Assembly: GCF_014638995.1 (NCBI RefSeq)
Contig: NZ_BMFR01000006.1
Coordinates: 121,521 to 185,520 of the forward strand
DNA length: 64,000 nt
Direction of reading: 5' to 3'
Origin: Virgibacillus oceani
GTDB lineage: Bacteria; Bacillota; Bacilli; Bacillales; Amphibacillaceae
Shown: one piece after another, positions 18,609-27,654 of the stretch
How positions within the stretch are numbered: the stretch's first letter is position 1
Layout of the letters: every line of letters starts with the position of its first letter
Translations under genes and position numbers: made by a program
Notes under the pieces: model-generated
What the model was told of the DNA's origin: nothing
What the model saw: only the letters and a program-made list of their open reading frames with translations
Databases searched by the model: none

Positions 18609-19661
18609 TTGAAGAAAATATATAGTGATGTCGTTCAATTCAGAGGGACACATTATGATTTTGGATATAAACAGGGGAAACTTTTAAAAGATTCATTAAC
18701 AATTAAAAACAGGAAGAAGCAATGGCGGATAAGAAGACCACGCTTCTCGATTGACATAAATGAAGTGAAGAATGCAATCACAGCATATGCCCCGGGGATC
18801 TGGAATGAGTTGATTGGTTTGCGGGATGCATTGGAGTGGTCAATGGAGGATGTGCTTCAGGATTTTGGCGGATATCGTTTGGAGTATAAACGCAGTGGCT
18901 GTTCCATTTTCACTGGAACCGATTATATGATTCGCAATTATGATTATCACCCTAAAACATACGAAGGACGCTATACGGTTTTTCAGCCGTCTGATCAAGG
19001 ATTTGCAATTATCGGTCCCTCACAGCGCATTACCGGTCGTATGGATGGCATGAATGAAAAGGGGCTTGTACTGGGCTACAACTTTATGCATCGGAAAAAG
19101 CCTGGGGATGGTTTCATTTGTAATATGATAGGTCGTATTGTCTTGGAGAGCTGTGCAACAGTTGGTGAAGCAATTACTATGCTAAAAGAAATCCCGCACA
19201 GGCACTCGTTTAGTTATATTGTACTGGATACCTGTGAAGAAACGTTTGTGGTAGAAGCAACACCAAGAAGTGTGGAAGTACGTAGATCAAACGTTTGTAC
19301 AAATCATTTTGAATTGTTGAAGCATGAAAACCGTCACCATTTAGATGACTCCTATAAACGGATGGAATCTATTCAGGCTCAGCAAGATACCATAACAGAT
19401 GCGTATCAAGCCTTCCGTATGTTAAATGATAAAGACAGGGGTGTTTTTTCCAATCAATATCAAAATTGGTCCGGTACGATACATACATCCGGTTATTTTC
19501 CAAAGCAGCTTAACGCCTGGTTTGCCTTAGGGGGGAACCGTGAACCGATCATTTTTGATTTTGCCAAGTGGTTACAGGGTGAAAAAATCACGACAAAGCG
19601 AATATTAGGTGAAGTGGATACAGAATTGCCTTTTGTTCATATGGATAAAAATGCACGGTAA
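18609..19661 (+). CDS. C45-type autoproteolytic acyltransferase/hydrolase
   Basis: A 350-residue Ntn-hydrolase of the acyl-CoA:6-aminopenicillanate acyltransferase type (peptidase family C45). The expected nucleophile is C98 in RSGCSIF, preceded by LQDFGGYRLEYK and followed by MIRNYDYHP, a pattern typical of the family; self-cleavage before C98 is expected. GRMDGMNEKGLVLGYNFM is a second conserved block. The TTG start at 18609 follows AAGGGGA. No signal peptide is seen. The natural substrate of such bacillus proteins is unknown; amide bonds of acylated amino compounds are plausible. Confidence 0.8.
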   Translation: MKKIYSDVVQFRGTHYDFGYKQGKLLKDSLTIKNRKKQWRIRRPRFSIDINEVKNAITAYAPGIWNELIGLRDALEWSMEDVLQDFGGYRLEYKRSGCSIFTGTDYMIRNYDYHPKTYEGRYTVFQPSDQGFAIIGPSQRITGRMDGMNEKGLVLGYNFMHRKKPGDGFICNMIGRIVLESCATVGEAITMLKEIPHRHSFSYIVLDTCEETFVVEATPRSVEVRRSNVCTNHFELLKHENRHHLDDSYKRMESIQAQQDTITDAYQAFRMLNDKDRGVFSNQYQNWSGTIHTSGYFPKQLNAWFALGGNREPIIFDFAKWLQGEKITTKRILGEVDTELPFVHMDKNAR

Positions 19662-19756
19662 CTGTAACCGAAAAAGCGGAGTGAACAGATAATTTGTCAC
19701 ATTTTGTTCGTAAGTTTCTGTGCTATACTAATGGTATTCAAAAGGAGGTGATGGCT

Positions 19757-20191
19757 ATGCAAATGGAAGAAAAAATAATCGGTATGCTTGAGCAGATTAT
19801 GAGTAAGCAGGACGACCACTCTGAAATACTGAATGGGCACTCTGAGATGCTGAATGAACACTCGAAAATATTAAATGAACACTCTAAAATATTGAATGAA
19901 CACTCTAATATATTGAATGAACACTCGAAAATATTGGGGGAACATACGCAAAAATTAGATAATCATGACTCCCAATTAAAAGATCATGGTCAAGTCTTAT
20001 CAGCTATACTTACTGGCCAAGAGTATTTAAAAGCGGAGATAGACGGAATGAAAGTTTCAAATGCAAATGAATTTGGAGCAATAAAAGGACGTATGGATGA
20101 TTTTTTTGCTAATTTTGAAGTTCTTCGTGATGAAACCTGGAAAAACAAAACAGATATACAACGAATCAAAAATGTGATGGGGATGAATTAA
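19757..20191 (+). CDS. Heptad-repeat coiled-coil protein
   Basis: A 144-residue protein; ATG 19757 is well spaced from AAAGGAGGTG (19741-19750), whereas ATG 19751 is too close. Residues about 20-85 are six near-perfect seven-residue repeats (EHSKILN, EHSNILN and so on) followed by degenerate ones, predicting an unbroken coiled coil. The C-terminal 45 residues (FGAIKGRMDDFFANFEVL...) are also helical. It resembles the small coiled-coil proteins found beside bacillus and phage genes, but no function can be assigned. Confidence 0.6.
   Translation: MQMEEKIIGMLEQIMSKQDDHSEILNGHSEMLNEHSKILNEHSKILNEHSNILNEHSKILGEHTQKLDNHDSQLKDHGQVLSAILTGQEYLKAEIDGMKVSNANEFGAIKGRMDDFFANFEVLRDETWKNKTDIQRIKNVMGMN
19817..19942 (+). 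repeat. 21-bp in-frame tandem repeat (six units)
   Basis: CACTC recurs at 19817, 19838, 19859, 19880, 19901 and 19922, a strict 21-bp period with consensus GAACACTCTAAAATATTGAAT. The units encode EHSKILN. They are similar enough for recombination to change copy number. Confidence 0.85.
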
Positions 20192-20292
20192 CCCATTAAA
20201 GATTCATCCCATATCCCCGTTTAGCTTCATAGAACACTACAAAAATACCTCTAATCCCAGCTTTGCCTCTACCTCTTTTGAAACGCATATTC

Positions 20293-20320
20293 TTTACTTT
20301 TGATTCGAAAATAGTATAAT
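20293..20320 (+). promoter_or_regulatory. Sigma-A promoter of the TerC-family gene
   Basis: TTTACT (20293-20298) and a perfect TATAAT (20315-20320) with 16-base spacing, 35 bases ahead of the start codon. No manganese (yybP-ykoY) riboswitch motif was found here. Confidence 0.55.
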
Positions 20321-20354
20321 AAAAGTCGTTTCATAGAGAAGGGTGGCAACTGAA

Positions 20355-21038
20355 TTGCTGGGACTTGAATTCACACAAGAATCATTAATAGCTTTATTAA
20401 AAATCATAGCAATTGATATCGTACTTTCAGGTGATAATGCTGTTGTGATAGCGATGGCCACTAGAGGGTTACCAAAACATCAGCAAAATAAAGCCATTTT
20501 TATAGGCACTGGCGGAGCAGTTATTCTGCGTATCTTGTTTGCTATTGTAATTGTATATTTATTACAAATTCCATTCGTCCATCTAATTGGCGGGCTGCTG
20601 TTATTATGGATTGCGTATCATGTGCTCGTTGACGACCAGGAAGAAACGAATATTAAATCATCTGGTACTGTTGGCAAGGCCGTGTTGACAATTATTATGG
20701 CTGATGCAGTCATGAGTCTCGACAATGTGGTGGCAGTTGCAGGTGCAGCACACGGACATATCGGTATGATTGCACTTGGGGTCGCGGTAAGTATACCAAT
20801 AATGATCTTTGGTTCAAAATTAATTGTTCGTGCGCTTGATAAATATGCTTGGATTGCTTACATTGGGGCAGGAATTCTCGCATGGACTGCTGGTGAGATG
20901 ATCACAGGGGACGAGTTCGTTATTGAAGCCCTTAATCTTCGTGATGGTCTGGTGATGTATGCAATTATTGCAGCTCTTACTGCTGCGATCTTATACTTGG
21001 GGTATTGGAAAAATAAAAGAATAGCATCAGCATCTTAA
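20355..21038 (+). CDS. TerC-family membrane protein (YjbE-like)
   Basis: A polytopic protein of about 227 residues with the TerC signature LSGDNAVVIAMATRGLP near the N-terminus and the matching inverted half MADAVMSLDNVVAVAGAAHGH, each with an acidic metal-binding Asp-Asn. About seven helices are predicted. TerC proteins YkoY/YceF/YjbE of B. subtilis have been linked to manganese export and metalation of secreted proteins. TTG 20355 is preferred to GTG 20343 because AGAAGGG lies immediately before the GTG. Upstream convergent or shared partners are absent. Confidence 0.85.
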   Translation: MLGLEFTQESLIALLKIIAIDIVLSGDNAVVIAMATRGLPKHQQNKAIFIGTGGAVILRILFAIVIVYLLQIPFVHLIGGLLLLWIAYHVLVDDQEETNIKSSGTVGKAVLTIIMADAVMSLDNVVAVAGAAHGHIGMIALGVAVSIPIMIFGSKLIVRALDKYAWIAYIGAGILAWTAGEMITGDEFVIEALNLRDGLVMYAIIAALTAAILYLGYWKNKRIASAS

Positions 21039-21089
21039 TTTGACAATCGTAACAATGCGTGTTTAAGTAAAGGTATAATTAAATATGAA

Positions 21090-21181
21090 AGTCCACTAGG
21101 GGTGCCATTTTGGCTGAGATAAGGAATACCTTGATCCCTTTGAACCTGATCTAGCTCATACTAGCGTAGGAAAGTGGAGAC
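21090..21181 (+). ncRNA. TPP riboswitch (THI box)
   Basis: Conserved blocks CTAGGGGTGCC, TGGCTGAGAT, a short variable stem, CCCTTTGAACCTGATCTAG and CTAGCGTAGGAAAGTGGA appear in order. The aptamer lies ahead of thiD with a terminator between, so TPP binding should attenuate transcription of thiDME. Confidence 0.97.
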
Positions 21182-21214
21182 CGGTTGTATTTTATAGCAT
21201 TACATGACTACATA

Positions 21215-21246
21215 AACCACTCCAAATTTCTGGTGTGGTTTTTTTG
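21215..21246 (+). terminator. Riboswitch terminator of the thiDME operon
   Basis: AACCACTCCA (21215-21224) / TGGTGTGGTT (21231-21240) with one mismatch, then a run of T to 21246. Located between the TPP aptamer and thiD. Confidence 0.85.
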
Positions 21247-21318
21247 TCTTTTAAAAAACAAAAAAACTCACCACTGCTCCTTTTGGATTTTCATGAAAAT
21301 GAGAGGAGTTCTTCATCT

Positions 21319-22170
21319 ATGAAACATTCCATTCCAACAGCACTTTCGATTGCCGGAACAGATCCAACAGGGGGTGCCGGTATCCAAGCAGATTTAAAAA
21401 CATTTCAAGAACGAGAAGTATTTGGCATGAGCGTTATAACATCTGTTGTAGCCCAGAATACGTTGGGGGTGAAAAGTGTAGAACATTTGCCAATTCCGTT
21501 TATTTCAGATCAATTGAACTGCGTAATGTCAGATATTGTTCCAGATGTGATCAAAACAGGTATGATTGCTACATCTGAAATGATGGAACTGATAGCTAAG
21601 GTTATTAAAAACCATTCGATTCCGTATGTTATTGATCCAGTTATGGTAGCCAAAAGCGGTGATCATTTAATGGATGCTAATGCTAAGCAAACACTTGTCG
21701 ATAAACTGATTCGATTAGCTGCTATTGTAACACCGAATATTCCGGAGGCTGAAGTGTTGCTGCAGACAAAAATAAATTCAGTTGAGGATTCAGAAAATGC
21801 TGCCAGACAAATAGTAACAGAGCTAGGTGCTAAAGCGGCCGTTGTAAAAGGTGGTCATTTTAGTGAAGTACCAATCGATGTTTTGTATGACGGTAATTCT
21901 CTTCATGAATTTTCATCCATTCGATATGCAACAAAACATACACATGGCACTGGGTGCACTTACTCGGCAGTGATTGCTGCTGAACTTGCAAAAGGCCATT
22001 CTATACAAGAATCTGTTTCTATTGCTAAAAAATTTATTACAGATGCAATTCAATTTAGTTTGCAGCTTGGGAAGGGAAACGGACCCACAAATCACTGGGG
22101 TCATCGACTGCAAGGGCTGCCAGAATATGAACGGGGAGATGTTACAGATGAATTATCTTGCAAAAATTAG
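21319..22170 (+). CDS. thiD: Hydroxymethylpyrimidine (phosphate) kinase
   Basis: A 283-residue ribokinase-fold enzyme that phosphorylates HMP and HMP-P. Motifs: ALSIAGTDPTGGAGIQADLKTF at the N-terminus, DPVMVAKSGD in the middle and the anion-hole/catalytic THGTGCTYSAVIAA near residue 210. The start ATG 21319 follows GAGAGGAG (21301-21308); an upstream in-frame extension would overlap the riboswitch terminator. First gene of thiDME; it overlaps thiM by 23 bases. Confidence 0.95.
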   Translation: MKHSIPTALSIAGTDPTGGAGIQADLKTFQEREVFGMSVITSVVAQNTLGVKSVEHLPIPFISDQLNCVMSDIVPDVIKTGMIATSEMMELIAKVIKNHSIPYVIDPVMVAKSGDHLMDANAKQTLVDKLIRLAAIVTPNIPEAEVLLQTKINSVEDSENAARQIVTELGAKAAVVKGGHFSEVPIDVLYDGNSLHEFSSIRYATKHTHGTGCTYSAVIAAELAKGHSIQESVSIAKKFITDAIQFSLQLGKGNGPTNHWGHRLQGLPEYERGDVTDELSCKN

Positions 22171-22957
22171 AGAGCAAAAGCCACTGATTCATAACATTAC
22201 CAATATAGTCGTCGCGAATTTTTCAGCGAATGGGCTATTAGCGCTTGGTGCATCCCCAGCAATGGCCAACGCACCAGAAGAGGCAGCAGAAATGGCATCA
22301 CACGCAGATGCTTTAGTTTTAAATATTGGTACGTGTACAGAGGATCAAGTAAAGGCAATGCTTATTGCAGGAATGGCGGCCAATGAAAAAGGAATTCCTG
22401 TTATATTAGACCCGGTAGCTATCGGTGCTACAAAATTTCGGACGGATGCCGTTATGCAGATTTTGACTGAATTGGACATCACAGTAATTCGGGGAAATAT
22501 TGGCGAAATAGCATTTTTAGGAGAAACAGATGCACGTATGAAGGGTGCAGATGCATTGATGGATAAGGTAGAACCTGAAATAGCTGTATATGCTGCAAAA
22601 AAATATAATTCGATTGTCACAGCAACCGGAAAAACGGACATCATAACGGATGGCAGTAACTATACCCTGTGTAATAATGGTTCATCAATGCTTCCGAACA
22701 TCACCGGTACAGGCTGTTTGTTAACTGCTGTTGTTGGAGCATTCTGCAGTGTCACAGAAGACTATTATGAAGCTTCAATCCAAGCGGTAAGCAGTTATGG
22801 TGTGGCAGCGCAATTAGCTTCGGAAAAATCAAATGGTCCAGGTTCTTTCTTGTCGATATTTATGGATGAATTATACAGACTAACGGAAGCTGCAGTTCAA
22901 CAATCAGCTAAACTTCATGAATATAATTGTAAAGGAGTCGGTAGCAATGATAGATAA
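22148..22957 (+). CDS. thiM: Hydroxyethylthiazole kinase
   Basis: A 269-residue ribokinase-like enzyme that salvages the thiazole moiety. Motifs: KPLIHNITNIVVANFSANGLLALGASPAM near the N-terminus, VILDPVAIGATKFR and the catalytic ITGTGCLLTAVVGAF. ATG 22148 is used (GGGGAG at 22133-22138); ATG 22139 is possible and adds three residues. Together with thiD and thiE, and without thiC or thiG, the operon is one of salvage plus coupling. Confidence 0.95.
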   Translation: MNYLAKIREQKPLIHNITNIVVANFSANGLLALGASPAMANAPEEAAEMASHADALVLNIGTCTEDQVKAMLIAGMAANEKGIPVILDPVAIGATKFRTDAVMQILTELDITVIRGNIGEIAFLGETDARMKGADALMDKVEPEIAVYAAKKYNSIVTATGKTDIITDGSNYTLCNNGSSMLPNITGTGCLLTAVVGAFCSVTEDYYEASIQAVSSYGVAAQLASEKSNGPGSFLSIFMDELYRLTEAAVQQSAKLHEYNCKGVGSNDR

Positions 22958-23582
22958 AAAGGACCTCCAATTATATTTTATTATGGGAAGCAATAATACA
23001 GCTGCAAATCCTGTCCATGTTTTACAGGATGCAATCAATGGCGGGATTACAGTTTTTCAATTTCGAGAAAAGGGTATATCAGCCAAAACAGGTGCAGAGA
23101 AATTTGATTTAGGCATCCAATTAAGAAGTGTCTGCAGAGAAAATAATATTCCGTTTATTGTTAATGATGATACTGATTTAGCTGTTGCCTTTAAAGCCGA
23201 TGGTATTCACATTGGACAAAAAGATGAGTCGATTAAGGATATTAAAAAGCGAATTCCAAAGCATTTATGTGCAGGTGTTTCCGTTTCTACTGTTGAAGAA
23301 GCAATCCTAGCTGAAAAGCAAGGTGCAGATTACATTGGTGTTGGCCCCATCTTTAAAACAAAAACAAAAGAAGATGCTTTGACACCAATTGGAATGCATG
23401 GATTAGGCACGATTATAGAAAAAGTAACTATTCCCATCGTAGCAATTGGAGGAATTAATAATAAAAATGCTCGACAAATTATCCAGGCAGGTGCAGACGG
23501 GATTGCAGTTATATCAGCTATTAGCAAGGTTCAAAATAGCGAAATAGCTGCGGGAGAATTAAAAAAGGCGACAAATTTGTAA
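22947..23582 (+). CDS. thiE: Thiamine-phosphate synthase
   Basis: A 211-residue TIM barrel that joins HMP-PP and thiazole phosphate to thiamine phosphate. Motifs: GITVFQFREKG, IPFIVNDDTDLAVAFKADGIHIGQ, GADYIGVGPIFKTKTKEDA and IVAIGGINNKNARQ. ATG 22947 follows AAAGGAG (22931-22937) at ideal spacing and overlaps the end of thiM by 11 bases. Last gene of the operon. Confidence 0.96.
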   Translation: MIDKKDLQLYFIMGSNNTAANPVHVLQDAINGGITVFQFREKGISAKTGAEKFDLGIQLRSVCRENNIPFIVNDDTDLAVAFKADGIHIGQKDESIKDIKKRIPKHLCAGVSVSTVEEAILAEKQGADYIGVGPIFKTKTKEDALTPIGMHGLGTIIEKVTIPIVAIGGINNKNARQIIQAGADGIAVISAISKVQNSEIAAGELKKATNL

Positions 23583-23718
23583 AAGTTGGGGTAAACTATG
23601 TGAAGGTACATATTGCATTCCCGGTTTTTTATGTTTAAACTAAGGCATAATTAGGAAAAATAGTAGGGAAAGATATGTAATATGGTACGTTTGAATGATT
23701 TGTATAGGAGGCAATATT

Positions 23719-24387
23719 ATGAAGCTTTTTCAAGTTAGAAAAGGACAATTTGTTTTTTACAAAAACGAACTTCATAAAGTTTATTCAGTAAAACCGATGT
23801 TTAAGAAGTCTGTCCATTTATACCGTCTTAAGGACATGCAGCAAATACTTACAAAGGCAAGTGATATTACCCTTTATCGACCAAAGCACATGGATTCATT
23901 TATTTTTTATGGGAAACGATACACGATTGATAAGGATAAACGGCCTGAACCTGGCGATTATATTTTAATTATTAAACCTGCCCCGGACTTTCTTGACCAT
24001 TATTCACTTAATGAAATTGAGAAGGTTGACAGTGTAGAAGATGGAAATGTAGTAACAACTCGGGACAACGGGGTTAAACATAGTGAATATGTCGTAATGG
24101 TTCCAGGTAAAAATGAGAACAGTCAGGATATTGCTTACTATGATAAAAGTTTGGTGTCAGAAGCGCAGTTAACTGAGGATGAATCGCCTAAACATCTAGC
24201 CTCTGATAGTCTAATGAAACCGGCTGTCGGAGATATCTATATTGAAAATGTCAGCAGAATAAAGTCAATGATTGTAGCAATGACTGATGAAGAGGTAATC
24301 TTTGGTCATGGTGTTCGCATTCATGCCAGTGAACTATTTGATGAATCTAAATATGCACTTGTCTATCGTGCAGAAGAGGATTTATAA
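23719..24387 (+). CDS. Conserved hypothetical cytoplasmic protein
   Basis: A 222-residue protein starting at ATG 23719 behind AGGAGG. It is beta-rich with no signal peptide or membrane helix. The N-terminal part (KLFQVRKGQFVFYKNELHKVYSVKP) and the C-terminal part (KPAVGDIYIENVSRIKSMIVAMTDEEVIFGHGVRI) look like two small barrel (SH3/Tudor-like) modules around an acidic linker. I do not recognise a named family. It stands alone with a terminator, downstream of thiE. Confidence 0.65.
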   Translation: MKLFQVRKGQFVFYKNELHKVYSVKPMFKKSVHLYRLKDMQQILTKASDITLYRPKHMDSFIFYGKRYTIDKDKRPEPGDYILIIKPAPDFLDHYSLNEIEKVDSVEDGNVVTTRDNGVKHSEYVVMVPGKNENSQDIAYYDKSLVSEAQLTEDESPKHLASDSLMKPAVGDIYIENVSRIKSMIVAMTDEEVIFGHGVRIHASELFDESKYALVYRAEEDL

Positions 24388-24401
24388 AACAAAAAGAAAG
24401 A

Positions 24402-24433
24402 GCCCCCAAATGGTATTTAAACCGTTTGGGGGC
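24402..24433. terminator. Terminator between convergent genes
   Basis: GCCCCCAAA (24402-24410) pairs with TTTGGGGGC (24425-24433), extended by an inner TGGT/ACC. The T-rich sequence is better on the minus side (CTTTCTTTTTGTTTT), so it chiefly serves the leftward oxidoreductase gene. Confidence 0.7.
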
Positions 24434-24442
24434 ATTTGCCTT

Positions 24443-25795
24443 TTATGACTGTTTTTCTATCATCGATTCTGCTTTATACCCAATTATATTCAGTGGGTCT
24501 TTCGGTGAAGAATAAGGTGGAGCGTAGGCAAGTTCTAATTCAGCTAAATCTGCCACACTTAAGTTTCCTTTGATTGCTGTAGCTATAACCGCAAGTCGTT
24601 TGTCTGCACCTTTTTCTCCAATAATCTGTGCACCTAGGATTTTTCCATCTCCTGGTTTAAATAATAATTTGATCGAAATTTTTTCAGCACCAGGAAAGTA
24701 TCCTGCATTTGATAGCGCATCATGCCTCACCTCTTGAAATGGAATACCTTTTTCGGTAAGTGAAGCACTATTATGCCCGGTCATTGCTACTGTCAAATCA
24801 AAAACCTTTAAAATAGAAGAGCCAAGTGTACCTGCATATGGTGCAGCTGTATCCGCCAAATGATTTGCTATAATATAGGCTTGCCGATGAGCTGGCCATG
24901 CTAGTGCTACATTACTTGGTGTATCAATTAAATAATCTGCCGTTTCCGCTGCATCTCCCAGCGCATAAATGTCAGGATCAGATGTCTGCATGTATTCATT
25001 TACAACTATTGCCCCGGTTTTCCCAATTGTAAGACCGGCTTGATCTGCAAGCTTAGTATTCGGTTTAATGCCTATTGCAAGAATGGTCATATCAGCCTGC
25101 AGACTTTTGTTGTCACTTAGTTGCAGTGTTTCCCCATTATCTGTAAAAGCATCAAGGGAATTCTTTAATAATAGATTGACTCCTTTAGCTTCTAAATGCT
25201 CTTGAATAATTGCTGCCATATCTTTATCAACTAATTTCATGACATGTTCCGAACGATCAATAATTGCACAATCCATATTCAGTTTTTTAACATTTTCCGC
25301 CATTTCCAATCCGACGAATCCGCCGCCAACAATTGCACATGAACGTGGTTTCTTATCTTTTATAAATGCATTTATTCTATCCATATCTGGTATTGTCCGT
25401 AATGTAAAGGAATTATTTTCGTTTCGCCCTTTTATCTCGGGAACAAATGCAGATGCACCTGGAGATAGGATTAGGGTGTCATAGGATTCTTGATGTGTTT
25501 CTGCCCCGGTTTCATATGTAACATGTTTCGTTGTTCGGTCAATATCAGTTACTTTGGTATTAATTCGTACTTCCACTTGATATTTTTTTGCAAAACTATC
25601 CGCGTCTCGTAATAAATCTTCTCTTTCTTTAACAGTTTTACCTATAAAATAAGGCATACCGCAATTGGAAAAAGCTATATGTTCCCCCTTTTCAAATAGA
25701 ATAATTTTGGAATCCTGATCAAGTCTGCGAATTTGTGAGGCGACTGTTGAACCACCACCAACTCCGCCAACAATAAGAATTTTTTTAGGCATCAT
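24443..25795 (-). CDS. CoA-disulfide reductase / NAD(P)H oxidase-like flavoprotein
   Basis: A roughly 450-residue FAD/NAD(P)-dependent enzyme of the single-cysteine disulfide reductase group. The N-terminal FAD motif is ILIVGGVGGGSTVASQIRR, the redox cysteine lies in SNCGMPYFIG (C45), the NAD(P) motif is AIVGGGFVGLEMAENV, and ALGDAAE binds the flavin. This fits CoA-disulfide reductase or NADH oxidase/peroxidase. No C-terminal rhodanese or TusA domain is present. The start is ATG 25795 or 25792, both behind GAGGAG. Exact disulfide substrate is uncertain. Confidence 0.85.
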   Translation of the reverse strand: MMPKKILIVGGVGGGSTVASQIRRLDQDSKIILFEKGEHIAFSNCGMPYFIGKTVKEREDLLRDADSFAKKYQVEVRINTKVTDIDRTTKHVTYETGAETHQESYDTLILSPGASAFVPEIKGRNENNSFTLRTIPDMDRINAFIKDKKPRSCAIVGGGFVGLEMAENVKKLNMDCAIIDRSEHVMKLVDKDMAAIIQEHLEAKGVNLLLKNSLDAFTDNGETLQLSDNKSLQADMTILAIGIKPNTKLADQAGLTIGKTGAIVVNEYMQTSDPDIYALGDAAETADYLIDTPSNVALAWPAHRQAYIIANHLADTAAPYAGTLGSSILKVFDLTVAMTGHNSASLTEKGIPFQEVRHDALSNAGYFPGAEKISIKLLFKPGDGKILGAQIIGEKGADKRLAVIATAIKGNLSVADLAELELAYAPPYSSPKDPLNIIGYKAESMIEKQS

Positions 25796-25973
25796 TTCCA
25801 CTCCTCGTTTTAATCAATACTATTACTTTACCCTTATTTAACGTATTATAAGCGAATTAAAAAGGTGCTGGTGCATAAATGAAGACGTTTGGCTAAAAAG
25901 ACGAACGATTGCAGGATAGGAGGTTTTGAACGTCACTTACTGATAATTGGCAGTAAGGATTACGAAAATCCAA

Positions 25974-26034
25974 AAAGAAAAATCCGAACTAATACAAATT
26001 CTAATTGAAGAATTCATGGTTCGGATTTTTCTTT
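25974..26034 (-). terminator. Long-stem terminator of the NSS transporter gene
   Basis: A perfect 16-bp stem, AAAGAAAAATCCGAAC (25974-25989) with GTTCGGATTTTTCTTT (26019-26034), and a T-run on the minus strand, just beyond the transporter stop codon at 26060. Confidence 0.85.
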
Positions 26035-26059
26035 GACTAAGTTCCAGCATCTTTTTTAA

Positions 26060-27403
26060 TTAAATAATTCCTAATGATCCTAGGAATACAATTATAATCG
26101 TAATGGGCACTAGCCAGCGTATTAATTGAAACCATAATTGATATGTTCCGTTAGATAGGCTGTGGCCATTCGAAAATTCCTGTTTTACAAGTGTTTTATC
26201 CATTCTAAATCCAATAAAGATTGCAATCAATAAGCACCCAACTGGAAGAATAATATTACTGACAAGAAAATCACTTGCGTCAAAAACGGTAAGCCCAAAT
26301 AGCTTGAAATTTGCTAAAGAGCTTGATGATAATGCGGCAGGTATTCCTGCTATAAAAACAATTATCCCTGCAATCCATGCTATTTTAGTACGTGAACGAT
26401 CCTTTTTAACAGTGAATGCAGAAGTGATAATTTCCAGCATGCTAAATGATGATGTTAAAACTGCAAATAAAAACAGCAGCAGAAATAGACTTAAAAATAG
26501 TTCGCCGAATGGCATTTGTGCAAATGCTTCCGGCAACACCATGAATAATAATCCCGGTCCCTCCGCAGGTTCAAGCCCAAATGAAAAGACGATTGGGAAA
26601 ATTGCTAACCCAGCTAATAGTGATACAAAAATGTTCATGATTGAAACGGATCCTGCAGACATTGGCAGGCTAACATCTTTTTTCAAATAGGAACTATACG
26701 TGACCATTACGGATATTCCAACAGCAAGTGAAAAGAATGACTGTCCAAGTGCATAAAGCACACTTTCTCCTGTGACTTTTGAGAAGTCAGGCTGCAGAAA
26801 GAAAGCTAAACCCTCCATTGCTCCATCAAACGTAACAGAGCGGATAACCAAAATGATAAAAAATACAAATAATAATGGCATTAATAATTTACTTGCTTTT
26901 TCAATCCCGTTTTTAATTCCAAATGAAATAACAACTATATTAATTATCATAAATAAAGCGTGTCCTAAAATTGTAATTCCCGGGTTACCAGTAATTGTAG
27001 CGAATAACTGTTCATAATTAGCTGAATCCTTGATAATTAAACCGGGAATAGACATGGCACTGTAAATAAGTACCCATCCACCTACAACACTATAAAACGA
27101 CATTAGAACAAACGCACCAAAGACCCCTAATTGTCCGACGATTGGCCAGCTGCTCTTGGGTGCCAAGGCTTTATAGGCACTGACAGCCTCCTTTTGTGCA
27201 CCTCTCCCGATAATAAATTCTGCAATTAATAAAGGTAAACCGATTATAATGGTAAATCCAATAAATAATAGGAAAAAGGCTCCTCCACCATTCATTCCAG
27301 TCATATATGGAAACTTCCATATTGCCCCAAGACCGATTGCGGCCCCGGCAGAAGATAAAATAAAACCAAGCTTAGATGACCATTGATCTGTTTTTTTCTG
27401 CAT
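26060..27403 (-). CDS. Sodium-dependent amino acid transporter (NSS/LeuT family)
   Basis: A 447-residue protein with about eleven to twelve helices. The N-terminal signature GFILSSAGAAIGLGAIWKFPYMTGMNGGGAFF is that of neurotransmitter:sodium symporters and forms the sodium and substrate sites. It takes up amino acids with sodium. It stands just downstream of, and in the same direction as, the kynU-kynB-kynA operon, and the NSS family includes tryptophan transporters such as TnaT; tryptophan import is therefore a reasonable inference. ATG with GGGAGG seven bases upstream. Confidence 0.9.
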   Translation of the reverse strand: MQKKTDQWSSKLGFILSSAGAAIGLGAIWKFPYMTGMNGGGAFFLLFIGFTIIIGLPLLIAEFIIGRGAQKEAVSAYKALAPKSSWPIVGQLGVFGAFVLMSFYSVVGGWVLIYSAMSIPGLIIKDSANYEQLFATITGNPGITILGHALFMIINIVVISFGIKNGIEKASKLLMPLLFVFFIILVIRSVTFDGAMEGLAFFLQPDFSKVTGESVLYALGQSFFSLAVGISVMVTYSSYLKKDVSLPMSAGSVSIMNIFVSLLAGLAIFPIVFSFGLEPAEGPGLLFMVLPEAFAQMPFGELFLSLFLLLFLFAVLTSSFSMLEIITSAFTVKKDRSRTKIAWIAGIIVFIAGIPAALSSSSLANFKLFGLTVFDASDFLVSNIILPVGCLLIAIFIGFRMDKTLVKQEFSNGHSLSNGTYQLWFQLIRWLVPITIIIVFLGSLGII

Positions 27404-27470
27404 AATTGCCTCCCTAGTTGTTGTGAATGGTTTATTTATAAAAATACCACTATTAAGCTATACAGTGCAA

Positions 27471-27497
27471 GTCCGGGACAGGTATACTGTCCCGGAC
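27471..27497. repeat. REP-like palindrome
   Basis: GTCCGGGACAG (27471-27481), GTATA, CTGTCCCGGAC (27487-27497): a perfect 11-bp inverted repeat in a 250-base non-coding gap. The GC-rich GGGACA/TGTCCC core is shared with the palindrome at 57618. The rest of the gap (27404-27654) shows nothing else. Confidence 0.7.
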
Positions 27498-27654
27498 CAT
27501 ATGATGGTAAAAACTATTTACTATTGAATGTTGGGTTAATAAATTCCATTTTATTCAAGAGGCTTGGGGCCAGAGATGCATCATAAATACGCCGCCTTTT
27601 ACCGAAACTACAGAAGTACAAATAATTACGTATAGTGTGCACTTTAGATGGATA

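Noticed and set aside
20192..20342. Manganese (yybP-ykoY) riboswitch before the TerC gene
   Set aside because: None of the conserved loop motifs is present; only a plain promoter is seen.
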